Part shown: positions 1-12,263 of the stretch, one piece after another
Numbering within the stretch: the stretch's first letter is position 1
Layout of the letters: the number at the start of each line of letters is the position of its first letter
Assembly (NCBI GenBank): GCA_015134415.1
Contig: CP043985.1
Span: 91,983-155,982 of the forward strand
Source of the DNA: Candidatus Stammera capleta
GTDB taxonomy: Bacteria; Pseudomonadota; Gammaproteobacteria; Enterobacterales; Enterobacteriaceae
Length of the DNA stretch: 64,000 nt
Direction of reading: 5' to 3'
Notes under the pieces: model-generated
What the model was told of the DNA's origin: nothing
The model's input: only the letters and a program-made list of their open reading frames with translations
Databases searched by the model: none
Made by a program: the position numbers and the translations under genes

Positions 1-747
<747 letters not shown>

Positions 748-772
748 TCGCAATCTAAAAATGTCTTACGTA

Positions 773-785
773 TTATAAAAGAACA
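773..785 (-). promoter_or_regulatory. boxA-like element in the rRNA spacer
   Basis: On the minus strand, between tRNA-Glu and 23S, the sequence reads TTGTTCTTTTATA. It resembles the enterobacterial spacer boxA (TGCTCTTTAACAAT) that loads the NusB/S10 antitermination complex before 23S. Position relative to 23S is as in E. coli. It is a short match in AT-rich DNA; NusA and NusG, which act in the same complex, are encoded in this window. Confidence 0.45.
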
Positions 786-786
786 A

Positions 787-858
787 CGTCCTCTAGGGGA
801 ATTGAACCCCTGTTATCGCCGTGAAAGAGCGATGTCTTAACCTCTAGACGAAAAGGAC
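787..858 (-). tRNA. gltT: tRNA-Glu (UUC) in the rRNA spacer
   Basis: A full cloverleaf on the minus strand: acceptor GTCCTTT pairs with AGAGGAC, anticodon loop CTTTCAC gives anticodon TTC, and the T-arm is GGGGTTCAATTCCCC. It sits between 16S and 23S, as in the Glu-type rrn operons of E. coli. Discriminator is G. No CCA end is encoded, so Cca must add it. Confidence 0.97.
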
Positions 859-903
859 ATAAAAATAAAACTGTGTAGTACTATATAAAATATTTATCCC
901 TAA

Positions 904-2495
<1,592 letters not shown>

Positions 2496-2589
2496 AATAA
2501 AACATTATAATAACTTTTAAAAAAAAACAAAATATTTTTAAAAGTTAAAAATTTATTAATATTTTATAAAGTATCTACACAGTTCATTA

Positions 2590-2601
2590 TTTTAAAGAAC
2601 A
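2590..2601 (-). promoter_or_regulatory. boxA of the rRNA leader
   Basis: The minus strand reads TGTTCTTTAAAA, close to the E. coli rrn leader boxA TGCTCTTTAACA. It is followed by CTGTGTAGATAC, which parallels the E. coli leader CTGTGTGGGCAC. The distance to the 16S start (about 95 nt) is compact. It should nucleate the Nus antitermination complex on the rrn transcript. Confidence 0.6.
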
Positions 2602-2635
2602 AAAAATAAAATTCACAAAACAAATATAATATATA

Positions 2636-2664
2636 AATATAACAAAAAAAAAAAATAAAAACAA
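2636..2664 (-). promoter_or_regulatory. Putative sigma70 promoter of the rrn operon
   Basis: On the minus strand a TTGTTT (-35; 2659-2664) is separated by 17 nt from TATATT (-10; 2636-2641), 35 nt upstream of the boxA. This is the best sigma70-like pair between rplI and 16S. Such matches occur by chance in DNA this AT-rich; the location just before the leader boxA is the main support. Confidence 0.4.
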
Positions 2665-2712
2665 GAAAAATATTTATTTTTTTAAAAAAAAATATAATAA
2701 AAACATAAATAA

Positions 2713-3162
2713 TTATTTAATAGAAATTATATTAATAATAAAATCAATTTTTTTATAAAACAAAACATTAACAACATGTTTTCCTATATATTTAATAGGA
2801 CCATTAGGAAAAAAAATATTCTTTTTAGAAATTTTATATTTCAATTTTTTTAAAAAAATTTTATAAAGATCAAATTTTTTAAAAGAATTAAATAATTTTC
2901 CATTTTTACTACACTTATAATATAATTTTATAGGAGATAATAAAATTATTTTTTTATAAATATTACTAATTTCATCTATTTTTCTATTTTTAATTTTATT
3001 AAAAAAACTTTTATTTTCATTAAATTCTTTTATATTATTATTATTAAAATATAAAGCTTTTTGATAAGGAATTAAAAAATTCCTAGCATAACCAAATTTT
3101 ACATCAACTATATCACCTACTTTTCCTAACAAACTTTTTTTTAAAATAATAATTTTAACCAT
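2713..3162 (-). CDS. rplI: 50S ribosomal protein bL9
   Basis: 149 aa, the same length as E. coli RplI. The N-terminal domain starts MVKIIILKKSLLGKVGDIVD and keeps the GYARNFLIP core that binds 23S rRNA. A helical linker (about residues 40-75) leads to the C-terminal domain. The order rpsF-rpsR-rplI is that of E. coli, but priB, normally between rpsF and rpsR, is gone. It is transcribed toward the rrn operon. Confidence 0.97.
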   Translation of the reverse strand: MVKIIILKKSLLGKVGDIVDVKFGYARNFLIPYQKALYFNNNNIKEFNENKSFFNKIKNRKIDEISNIYKKIILLSPIKLYYKCSKNGKLFNSFKKFDLYKIFLKKLKYKISKKNIFFPNGPIKYIGKHVVNVLFYKKIDFIINIISIK

Positions 3163-3172
3163 ATTAATTTAC

Positions 3173-3415
3173 CTAAATATTTTGATGTAAATCAGTATAA
3201 GGAATTAAAGCTAAATATCTAGCTATTTTAATAGCTATTGCTAATTTTCTTTGAAATTTTAAAGAAATACCAGTAACTCTAGAAGGAATTATTTTATTAC
3301 ACTCAGTAATATATCTTTTTAAAATATCTATATCTTTATAATCAATTTCTTTAAATTTATTCATTTTAAAATAACAAAATTTCTTACTTTTATTAAATTT
3401 TAACATAAACTTCAT
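3173..3415 (-). CDS. rpsR: 30S ribosomal protein bS18
   Basis: 80 aa, slightly longer than E. coli bS18 (75). The core reads [19 protein letters not shown] followed by [20 protein letters not shown], the conserved rRNA-binding block. bS18 forms a heterodimer with bS6 on the 30S platform; the bS6 gene is directly upstream, 8 nt away. Start chosen at the ATG that gives the E. coli-like beginning. Confidence 0.96.
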   Translation of the reverse strand: MKFMLKFNKSKKFCYFKMNKFKEIDYKDIDILKRYITECNKIIPSRVTGISLKFQRKLAIAIKIARYLALIPYTDLHQNI

Positions 3416-3423
3416 CCATAAAA

Positions 3424-3750
3424 TTAATTACTATTAATTTTAGAAAAAATAATAGAATTATTAGTTTCAATACATTTTTTTTTTATAATTATAAATCTTA
3501 AAATATTTTTATTTAATTTCAAATCATTATTTAAAAAATTAACAACATTAATATTAACTCTAATATTCATAAGAATATAATAAGCTTCATTATTATTTTT
3601 AATATTATAAGCTAATTTTCTTAACCCCCAATTTTCTAATCTATATAATTTTCCATTTTTATTTACTATATTAGAATAATATTTAATTATATCATCTATA
3701 TAAATATTCTTATTAGAATATATCATTAAAATAATTTCATAATTACGCAC
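3424..3750 (-). CDS. rpsF: 30S ribosomal protein bS6
   Basis: 108 aa, begins [13 protein letters not shown] and keeps the [15 protein letters not shown] motif that contacts bS18. E. coli bS6 is 131 aa; the missing part is the acidic C-terminal tail that RimK extends with glutamates, so this modification is unlikely here. First gene of the rpsF-rpsR-rplI cluster. Confidence 0.95.
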   Translation of the reverse strand: MRNYEIILMIYSNKNIYIDDIIKYYSNIVNKNGKLYRLENWGLRKLAYNIKNNNEAYYILMNIRVNINVVNFLNNDLKLNKNILRFIIIKKKCIETNNSIIFSKINSN

Positions 3751-3832
3751 AATATTTATCTCCTCTCAAAAAAATTAAATATTAATTATTATATATTTCT
3801 TAAAAATATAAATAATTATAATAAAATATAAA

Positions 3833-4228
3833 TTAACGTTTTGAATATTGATGCTTACGACGAGACTTCATAAATCCATATTTTTTTCTTTCTACTTTTC
3901 TAGAATCACGAGTAATTAATTTATATATTTTAAATTTTTTCTTAAAATTAATATTATATTTTAATAATACTCTACTTATACCATGTCTTATAGCAATAAT
4001 TTGACTAGAAATACCCCCACCTTTAACAGTTATATAAAAATTAAATTTATTAAATAAAAAATTATATTTATCTTTAATAATTTTAAAAGGAAACAAAATA
4101 ATTTTTCTTTTAATCTTACAAAAAATATATTTTTTAAAATACATATTATTAATGTATATTCTTCCAACACCACTCTTCATAAAAATTCTTGCAGATGAGG
4201 TTTTACGTCTACCTGTACTATATAACAT
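3833..4228 (-). CDS. rpsI: 30S ribosomal protein uS9
   Basis: 131 aa, compared with 130 in E. coli. It starts STGRRKTSSARIF (after MLY) and ends with the basic tail RKHQYSKR, whose final KR reaches the P-site tRNA anticodon. The GGGISSQ segment is conserved. It follows rplM at 10 nt on the same strand, the usual rplM-rpsI operon. Confidence 0.97.
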   Translation of the reverse strand: MLYSTGRRKTSSARIFMKSGVGRIYINNMYFKKYIFCKIKRKIILFPFKIIKDKYNFLFNKFNFYITVKGGGISSQIIAIRHGISRVLLKYNINFKKKFKIYKLITRDSRKVERKKYGFMKSRRKHQYSKR

Positions 4229-4238
4229 AAAATTAATC

Positions 4239-4640
4239 CTAAATATTAATTAAAATAGGTTTTTGAGAAATATGTAAATGATCAGAAAAATCATACATTT
4301 TTAATCTCTTTATAAAAACTTTACTTAACTTATTCTTAGGTAACATACCTTTAACACAATGTGTAATAATATATTTTGGAGATTTTATCATCATTTCTTC
4401 AAATGAAATTTTTTTTAAATTTCCCACATAACCACTATGACGATAATATATTTTATCTTTTCTTTTATTACCAGTTACAATAATACTTTTAATATTTATT
4501 AAAATTACAAAATTTCCATTATCAACATGAGGTAAGTAATTACATTTATTTTTACCCATAAGTAAATAAACAACTTTAGTTATTAACCTACCTAAAATTT
4601 TATTTTTCGAATCAATTAAATATCAATTAACTTTATTCAT
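4239..4640 (-). CDS. rplM: 50S ribosomal protein uL13
   Basis: 133 aa when started at the ATG at 4640; E. coli uL13 has 142. Under the standard code only the part from an internal Met would be called. The true N-terminus MNKVNWYLIDSKNKILGR matches the E. coli stretch KRDWYVVDATGKTLGR, and its Trp is encoded by TGA at 4623-4625. The remaining core (PHVDNGNF, TGNKRKDKIYYRHSGY, VKGMLPKN) is typical. Operon with rpsI. Confidence 0.96.
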
Positions 4641-4662
4641 AATATACTCATAATTAAAATAT

Positions 4663-6117
4663 TTATTTTTTAATACCACCAACTATAATAGAATTTATTT
4701 TTAATGCAGGTTGTCCAACACAAACAGGAACATTTTGTCCATCTTTTCCACAAGTACCTAAACCATCATCAAATTCTAAATTATTAGAAATCATACTTAT
4801 ATTACTCATAATATCAATACTAGAGCCTATTAAAGTAGCTAATTTAATAGAATTAGTAATAACCCCATTATTTATTAAATAACCTTCAGATATAGTAAAT
4901 ACAAATTTACCAGAAATTATATCAACTTGCCCTCCAGATAAATTAACTACATATAAACCGTAATCTACACTATTAATTAAATCCTCTAAATTATATTTTC
5001 CAGGCAACATATATGTATTAGTCATTCTAGGGATAGGTAAAAAATTATAAGATTCTCTTCTAGCATTACCAGTAGAATCTAAATTCATTAATTTAGCATT
5101 TAATTTATCTAATATATAAGATTTTAAAATACCATTTTTAACTAATACATTTTTTTTTGTTATAGTTCCTTCATCATCTATATTTAAAGAACCCCTTTTA
5201 AAAACTAAAGTAGGATTATCTATTATAGTACAACAACTTGAAGCAACTTTTTTTCCTAATAAATTATAATATATAGAATTTTTTTTTCTAATAAAATCTC
5301 CTTCCAATCCATGACCAACAGCTTCATGTAATAAAACTCCAGGACAACCAGAACCTAAAACTACAGGAAAAATTCCATATGGAGATTGTATAGCATTTAA
5401 ATTATTAATTCCCATCTTTATCGCTTTATTAGCTAAATATTTTAAAAAATTTACACCATTCTTTTTTTTTAATATAAATTCTTTATATGAATAACGTCCT
5501 CCACCCCCACTTACACCTATTTCTTGGTTTAAATTATCTTCTAACTTTATTTTTATAGACAAATTTATTAATGGTCTAACATCACCTATAAATACATTAT
5601 CAGTAGATAATATTAAAACTATATCATAAGTACTAAATAAATCTAAACAAACATATTTGATACGTCTATCCTTTTTTCTTATATAATTATCTAAATAAAA
5701 TAATAAATCTATTTTTTTTTTATTAAAAGAAAAATTTATAGGAGATATAAAATTATAATAACAATTTATATTAGGTAAAAAAATCATATTAAATTTATTA
5801 AAAATATTTTTATTTAAATATATTTTTCTAATATTTTTAATACTATTCAAAATAGATTTAAAACTAATATTATTAGAACAACAAAAAATAGTTTTATCAT
5901 TATAAATTACTCTAGTACTAAAACCACTAGTAATCTTAAAATAATTATTTTTAATAATTTTTTGTTCTAAAGATAAAGATTCATTAACACAATTTTGTAA
6001 AAAAATATCACTATAAAATAAATTACTTGAAGGTAAATCAGAAATTAAATTTAATAAATCAAATTCTGAAATATTATTTTTTTCTAATATATACTTATAA
6101 ATTATATTTTTAGACAT
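4663..6117 (-). CDS. tldD: Metalloprotease TldD
   Basis: 484 aa, close to E. coli TldD (481). The zinc motif HEAVGH, within LLHEAVGHGLEGDF, lies near residue 265, and the C-terminal glycine-rich domain ends DGQNVPVCVGQPALKI. TldD pairs with TldE (PmbA) to form a protease that trims unfolded peptides; in E. coli it processes microcin B17 and the CcdA antitoxin. No tldE gene lies in this window. Retention in such a small genome suggests a housekeeping proteolytic role (inference). No Trp codons of the TGA type interrupt it. Confidence 0.95.
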   Translation of the reverse strand: MSKNIIYKYILEKNNISEFDLLNLISDLPSSNLFYSDIFLQNCVNESLSLEQKIIKNNYFKITSGFSTRVIYNDKTIFCCSNNISFKSILNSIKNIRKIYLNKNIFNKFNMIFLPNINCYYNFISPINFSFNKKKIDLLFYLDNYIRKKDRRIKYVCLDLFSTYDIVLILSTDNVFIGDVRPLINLSIKIKLEDNLNQEIGVSGGGGRYSYKEFILKKKNGVNFLKYLANKAIKMGINNLNAIQSPYGIFPVVLGSGCPGVLLHEAVGHGLEGDFIRKKNSIYYNLLGKKVASSCCTIIDNPTLVFKRGSLNIDDEGTITKKNVLVKNGILKSYILDKLNAKLMNLDSTGNARRESYNFLPIPRMTNTYMLPGKYNLEDLINSVDYGLYVVNLSGGQVDIISGKFVFTISEGYLINNGVITNSIKLATLIGSSIDIMSNISMISNNLEFDDGLGTCGKDGQNVPVCVGQPALKINSIIVGGIKK

Positions 6118-6131
6118 ATAAAACTCTAATA

Positions 6132-6593
6132 TTAATCATAAAAAATATTTATAATAAAAAATAATAAAAAACTCTCTAATAAAGAATTTAATAAAATATT
6201 ATTATTAAAAGAATAACCTAAAAAAAATAAATCAAAATAAAACGAAAAAAATCTTAATAAAAACAAAAAAATAAAAATAATAAAAAAAAAATTAATATTT
6301 AATAAAAAATTAAATAAAAATATTATATACATAGAAAATAAATAAACAAATAACATTTTACCAAAAACAAAACTAAAAATAATATCTAAAAATAAACCAT
6401 ACAAAAAAGTAATAAAAAAAGATTCAATTTTTCCTAAATAAAAAAATATAATATAAACATAAAAAATATTTGAAAAATAAGGATATAAATAATAAAAATT
6501 AAAAATAAAAGAAAAAATATTTCAAAAAAAATATAAAATAAACAAAAATATAATAAACAAAAATTTATCATTTTTCTTAAAATAATAAAACAT
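6132..6593 (-). CDS. mreD: Rod shape-determining membrane protein MreD
   Basis: 153 aa from the ATG at 6593, E. coli 162. The first 60 residues are visible only if TGA at 6522-6524 is read as Trp (FFWNIFSFI). Five or so hydrophobic segments, almost entirely Phe/Ile/Leu/Tyr. The block YGLFLDIIFSFVFG matches GFVMGAILDLISGSTLG of E. coli. Last gene of mreB-mreC-mreD; part of the elongasome that guides lateral wall synthesis. Sequence is very divergent; position is the strongest support. Confidence 0.85.
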
Positions 6594-6617
6594 AATTAGT
6601 ATAAAAAACTTCAACTT

Positions 6618-7418
6618 TTATTTAATTAAAATATTATAATCTAAATAATTATTATAATTAACAAACGATTTAATTTTAATCATTAAACCTCCATAAATAT
6701 TATCAATATAATAATTATTAATAATACCTATTGGATACTCAAAATAATAATCATATACATCATAATTAACTATTATATCTCCTTTAACAATATTAGAATT
6801 TATTGGTAAATCAATAATTTTCATTTCTTTATTACAACCATAACCTAAAATAATAACTTTTAAACCTGTTCTTAAAATTTTACCAGAGAAACCGCTATCA
6901 TAACTACATAAAAGTTGTATCTTACCAAAATTATTATTTATAAATACTAATCTACCTATAATACCAATATTATTAAATAATAAATTACCATATTTTATAT
7001 TTTTATAATTTAATATATTAACTAATAAATAATCATAATTTTTAAAATTATTAAATAATAATTTAACTATAGAAAAATTATTATTTCTTAATAATTTTAT
7101 ATTTAACATATTTCTAAAAATATTATTTTGATTTTTTAAATTATTTAAAAAATATAATTCATTTTTTAATAAAATATTTTCTTTTTTTAAACTATAATTT
7201 TCTATAAAAATATATTTTTTTTTTTTTAAGTAATTAACTTTATTTCTTAAATAAATACAAAATTTATTATATAAACAATAAATTATAAAATTTATTCTAA
7301 TAAAAATTATTTTAAAAATATTAAAATAATTAAATCTAATATCAAAAAATATAATAAATATAGAAAAAAATAAAAATAATAAAAAAATAAAAAAATTATT
7401 TTTCTTATTTAATTTCAT
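6618..7418 (-). CDS. mreC: Cell shape-determining protein MreC
   Basis: 266 aa; E. coli MreC is 367. One N-terminal transmembrane helix (about residues 8-26), a coiled-coil-prone Lys/Asn/Leu region (about 60-100), then the periplasmic beta domain with IGIIGRLVFI and the GKIQLLCSYDSGFSG block typical of MreC. It scaffolds MreB, MreD and the wall enzymes PBP2/RodA. Lies 34 nt downstream of mreB. The C-terminal tail of E. coli is missing. Confidence 0.92.
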   Translation of the reverse strand: MKLNKKNNFFIFLLFLFFSIFIIFFDIRFNYFNIFKIIFIRINFIIYCLYNKFCIYLRNKVNYLKKKKYIFIENYSLKKENILLKNELYFLNNLKNQNNIFRNMLNIKLLRNNNFSIVKLLFNNFKNYDYLLVNILNYKNIKYGNLLFNNIGIIGRLVFINNNFGKIQLLCSYDSGFSGKILRTGLKVIILGYGCNKEMKIIDLPINSNIVKGDIIVNYDVYDYYFEYPIGIINNYYIDNIYGGLMIKIKSFVNYNNYLDYNILIK

Positions 7419-7452
7419 AATATATATAAATTAAAAAAATAAATTAATATAT

Positions 7453-8580
<1,128 letters not shown>

Positions 8581-8649
8581 TTATATTAATATTATATTGT
8601 AAAATATTAACAATATAAAAAATAAATATATATAATAAGTGATATTAAA

Positions 8650-8979
8650 ATGTATGCAATAATAAAAATAAAAAAAAAACAATATAAAATTAAAGAAAAT
8701 AAATATATATATATAGATAAAATAGATTTAAAAACTAAAAAAGAAATATTTATAAAAAATAAAAATATTATATTAATATTTTATAAAAAAAATATATTTT
8801 ATAAAAAAAAAGATACAAAATTATTTTTAATAAAAATTAAAATATTAAAACATATTAAAAACAAAAAAATAAATATAATAAAATTTAAAAGAAGAAAAAA
8901 TTATAAAAGAAAATATGGTCACAGACAACAATTAACAAAAATTAAAATTAAATATATAAGAAAAAAAAATGGCACATAA
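8650..8979 (+). CDS. rplU: 50S ribosomal protein bL21
   Basis: 109 aa (E. coli 103). Starts [17 protein letters not shown] and ends with the rRNA-binding [21 protein letters not shown] block. The middle is heavily Lys/Ile-enriched. It overlaps rpmA by 11 nt in a different frame; translational coupling is likely. Start of a plus-strand run going to truB. Confidence 0.95.
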   Translation: MYAIIKIKKKQYKIKENKYIYIDKIDLKTKKEIFIKNKNIILIFYKKNIFYKKKDTKLFLIKIKILKHIKNKKINIIKFKRRKNYKRKYGHRQQLTKIKIKYIRKKNGT

Positions 8980-9226
8980 AAAAGCAGGTGGATCAACTAA
9001 AAATGGAAGAGATTCACATTCAAAGAGATTAGGAATTAAACATTTTGGTGGAGAATATGTATACCCCGGAAATATAATTGTAAAACAAAGAGGAACAAAA
9101 TTTTATGCAGGAATAAATACAAAAATTGGAAAAGATTATACAATATATGCTATAAAAAATGGAAAAGTAGAATTTAAAAATAAAGGTAAAAAAAAAAAAA
9201 AATTTGTAAATATAATAAATATATAA
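8969..9226 (+). CDS. rpmA: 50S ribosomal protein bL27
   Basis: 85 aa, as in E. coli. [20 protein letters not shown] is the flexible N-terminus that reaches the peptidyl transferase centre, followed by [16 protein letters not shown]. The C-terminus is extended by a Lys run from a poly(A) stretch. It overlaps the end of rplU. Confidence 0.97.
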   Translation: MAHKKAGGSTKNGRDSHSKRLGIKHFGGEYVYPGNIIVKQRGTKFYAGINTKIGKDYTIYAIKNGKVEFKNKGKKKKKFVNIINI

Positions 9227-9279
9227 TTCGTAAAAATATACTAATTTAAATAAAAAATAATTTCTTTAAAAAAAAAATA

Positions 9280-9884
9280 ATGAAAAAAAAAAAATTATAT
9301 TAAATAATAAATATACAAAAATAGCAAAAAAATTAAATTTAAGATCAAGATCTTGATTTAAAATTAAAGAAATACAAAATAAATATAAAATAATTAAAAA
9401 AAATAATAATGTAATAGATTTAGGATCTTATCCAGGAGGATGATCTAAATTTTTATCTAAAAAAATAAAAAACATAAATAAAATATTTAGTTGTGATATT
9501 TTAAAAATGAAAAAAATTAAAAAAGTAAATTTTATAAAAGGAAATATATGTAATTATAAAACAATAAAAAAAATAATTGAAATAACTAAATTATATAAAA
9601 TTAATACTATTTTATCAGATATATCTCCAAATATTTCAGGTATTAAAGAAATAGATAACCCTAAATATAAAAATATAATTAAAAATATTATAATATTAAT
9701 TAAAAAAAAATTATATAAAAATGGTAATTTCGTAATTAAAGTATTTTTAGGAGAAAATTTTTCTTACATTTTAAAAAAAATAAAAAATATATTTAAAATA
9801 ATTAAAATTTATAAACCTAAATCTTCGCATAAATTTTCAAAAGAAATATATATAATTGGTTTAAAATATAAAAAATTCAATTAA
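9280..9884 (+). CDS. rlmE: 23S rRNA 2'-O-methyltransferase RlmE (FtsJ/RrmJ), with poly(A) frame break at its start
   Basis: Methylates U2552 of 23S rRNA. About 201 aa, E. coli 209. LRSRSWFKIKEIQ and the SAM motif DLGSYPGGWSKF match E. coli LRSRAWFKLDEIQ and DLGAAPGGWSQY; both Trp are TGA codons. SDISPNISG and FVIKVFLGE are also conserved. The only ATG (9280) is out of frame with the body: a run of 12 A (9283-9294) follows, and a 13th A would restore the frame. No other in-frame ATG, GTG or TTG lies between the upstream stop (9267) and the conserved body. Transcriptional slippage, an ATT/ATA start or an assembly error are possible. It lies upstream of ftsH as in E. coli. Confidence 0.85.
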
Positions 9885-9894
9885 ATTAAAATAT

Positions 9895-11679
9895 ATGATA
9901 AAAAAAATATTTTTTTGATTAACAATTTTTGTAATAACTATATTTATATTTCATAATTTTATATTTAAAAAAAAGATATCTAAAATAGATTATTATAGTT
10001 TCTTATCAGATATAAAAAATAACAAAATAAAAGAAATAAAAATAAATGGAAAAGAAATAAATGTAATTAAAAAAAATAATCATAAATATATTACATATAT
10101 ACCAATAAAAAACCAAAATCTTTTAAAAAAAATTATAAAAAAAAATATCAAAATTAGTAATATTTCAATAAAAGAACCAAATTTTATTATATCAATAATA
10201 ATATCATGATTACCTATTATTATAATAGGTTTAATATGAATTTTTATTATTAAAAAAATATATAATAATAAAAAATCTATATTTTTTAAAGAAAATAAAG
10301 CAAAAATATTAAATAAAAATAATGAAAAAATAACATTTAAAGATATAGCAGGATACAGCGAAGTTAAGGAAGATATAAATGAAATAATAGAATATTTAAA
10401 AAATCCTAACAAATTTAAAAAACTAGGTGGAAAATTTCCTAAAGGTATACTAATAATAGGACCACCAGGAACTGGTAAAACTTTACTAGCTAAAGCAATA
10501 TCTTGAGAAGCTCAAGTACCATTTTACAATATATCTGGATCAGATTTTATAGAAATGTTTGTTGGTGTAGGAGCATCAAGGGTAAGAAATATGTTTAATG
10601 AAGCAAAAAAAAATTCTCCTTGTATAATATTTATAGACGAAATAGATGCTATAGGTAAACATAGAGGTACATTGCTAAATAATGGAAATGATGAAAGAGA
10701 ACAAACATTAAATCAAATGTTAGTAGAAATGGATGGATTTAATAATAATAAAGGAATAATTGTTATAGCAGCAACAAACAGACCAGATATTTTAGATAAT
10801 GCATTAACTAGACCTGGAAGATTTGATAAAAAAATTATTATAGATTTACCTAATTTAAAAGAAAGAATTAAAATAATTAAAATTCATACAAAAAAAGTAC
10901 CATTAAATAAAGATGTAAATATTAATAATATTGCAAAAAATACTCCAGGGTTTTCAGGAGCAGATTTAGCTAATTTAATAAATGAATCTTCTTTAAATGC
11001 AGCAAAAAATAATAAAAAAAATGTATCTATGAATGAATTTGAAGAAGCTAAAGATAAAATAATTATGGGGGTAAAAAGAAAATCATTAATAATAACTAAA
11101 AAACAAAAAGAATTACTTGCTTACCATGAATCAGGACATGCAATAGTCGGAGAATTACTTAAAGATAATAATCATGATAAAGTATATAAAATTACTATAA
11201 TTCCTAGAGGAAAATCATTAGGTACAACTTATTTTTTACCAAAAGATGATAATACAAATATAAATAAAAAAAAATTAGAAAGTCAAATTTCTACATTATA
11301 TGCAGGTAGATTAGCAGAAGAAATTATATATGGAAAAGATAATATATCAATAGGAGCAAGTAATGATATAAAAGTAGCAACATCAATAGCAAAAAATATG
11401 GTAATAAAATGAGGTTTTTCAAAAAAAATAGGACCATTATCATATAATGAAGAAAATAAAATATTTAATAATTGTAAAAATAAACATATATCAAATTATA
11501 CATTAGAAAATATAGATAAAGAAATAAAAAAAATAATAGATAAAAACTATTTAAGAGCAAAAGAAATATTATTAAAAAATATAAATATTCTTCATATAAT
11601 GAAAAAAAAATTAATAAAATATGAAACATTAAACAGAAAACAAATAAAAAAAATAATTTTTAAAAGTTCTAAAAAATAA
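9895..11679 (+). CDS. ftsH: Membrane ATP-dependent zinc protease FtsH
   Basis: 594 aa (E. coli 644), obtained by reading through TGA as Trp at several sites. Order: TM1 (about 5-20), short periplasmic domain, TM2 (about 100-118), AAA domain with Walker A GPPGTGKT, Walker [12 protein letters not shown] and arginine-finger region, then the peptidase with zinc motif HESGH. FtsH degrades membrane proteins, tmRNA-tagged products and sigma32. One TGA (10504-10506) falls where FtsH proteins normally have Gly (AGEAxVPF); the others are Trp-compatible. The C-terminus is truncated relative to E. coli. Confidence 0.95.
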
Positions 11680-11730
11680 ATATTTAAAATATATATATAT
11701 ATAAAATAAATAATTAAAAAAAAGGAAAAA

Positions 11731-12012
11731 ATGTATATATTATTTTCAATAATATTTATTATTATCTGTTCTATTTTAATATTTTCAATAATTTTTTATC
11801 CTAATGAAAATAATATATTAGAATTATATACAAATTACAATAATAATAAATCTATCACAACATCAAATTTAATTAAAAATACATTTGATAAAATAATTAT
11901 TACTTTAATAATATTATTTTATTTAATATCTATTATATTAAACTCAATAAATAATATTAAAATTAATAATATTAAAAATAAAATAAATAATATTAAAATA
12001 CTAAATATATAA
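11731..12012 (+). CDS. secG: Protein translocase subunit SecG
   Basis: 93 aa, with two transmembrane helices (about residues 1-25 and 54-72) separated by a polar loop, the SecG topology. The second helix FDKIIITLIILFYLISIIL aligns with the corresponding helix of E. coli SecG (110 aa). SecG assists SecYEG-dependent export. Position directly before tRNA-Leu and nusA is the E. coli order secG-leuU-rimP-nusA. The sequence alone is weak; synteny makes the call. Confidence 0.85.
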   Translation: MYILFSIIFIIICSILIFSIIFYPNENNILELYTNYNNNKSITTSNLIKNTFDKIIITLIILFYLISIILNSINNIKINNIKNKINNIKILNI

Positions 12013-12030
12013 ATTAAAATAAAAAATTAA

Positions 12031-12117
12031 ACCGGGATGGTGAAACTGGTAAACACACTATTCTAAGAAAGTAGTTTTATAATATATAAATTACGGGTTC
12101 GAATCCCGTTCCCGGTA
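12031..12117 (+). tRNA. leuU: tRNA-Leu with anticodon AAG
   Basis: Class II tRNA with a long variable arm: acceptor ACCGGGA/TCCCGGT, anticodon stem CTATT/AGTAG, loop CTAAGAA. The anticodon at 12065-12067 is therefore AAG, where E. coli leuU at the same locus has GAG. A34 in a bacterial tRNA-Leu is rare; it might be inosine-modified or decode CUN directly. Another tRNA-Leu(UAG) at 59677 covers CUA/CUG. Discriminator A; no CCA encoded. Confidence 0.93.
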
Positions 12118-12263
12118 TTCTCAATATTAAATAAATAATATTTTATAATTAAATATATGTAATATATAATAAAATAATTTATTAAAAATCTAAAATAAAT
12201 CATTTAAATATTAATATAAAAAAATTATTTAATAATTTATGTAATTTTGGGAGATACGCTAAG

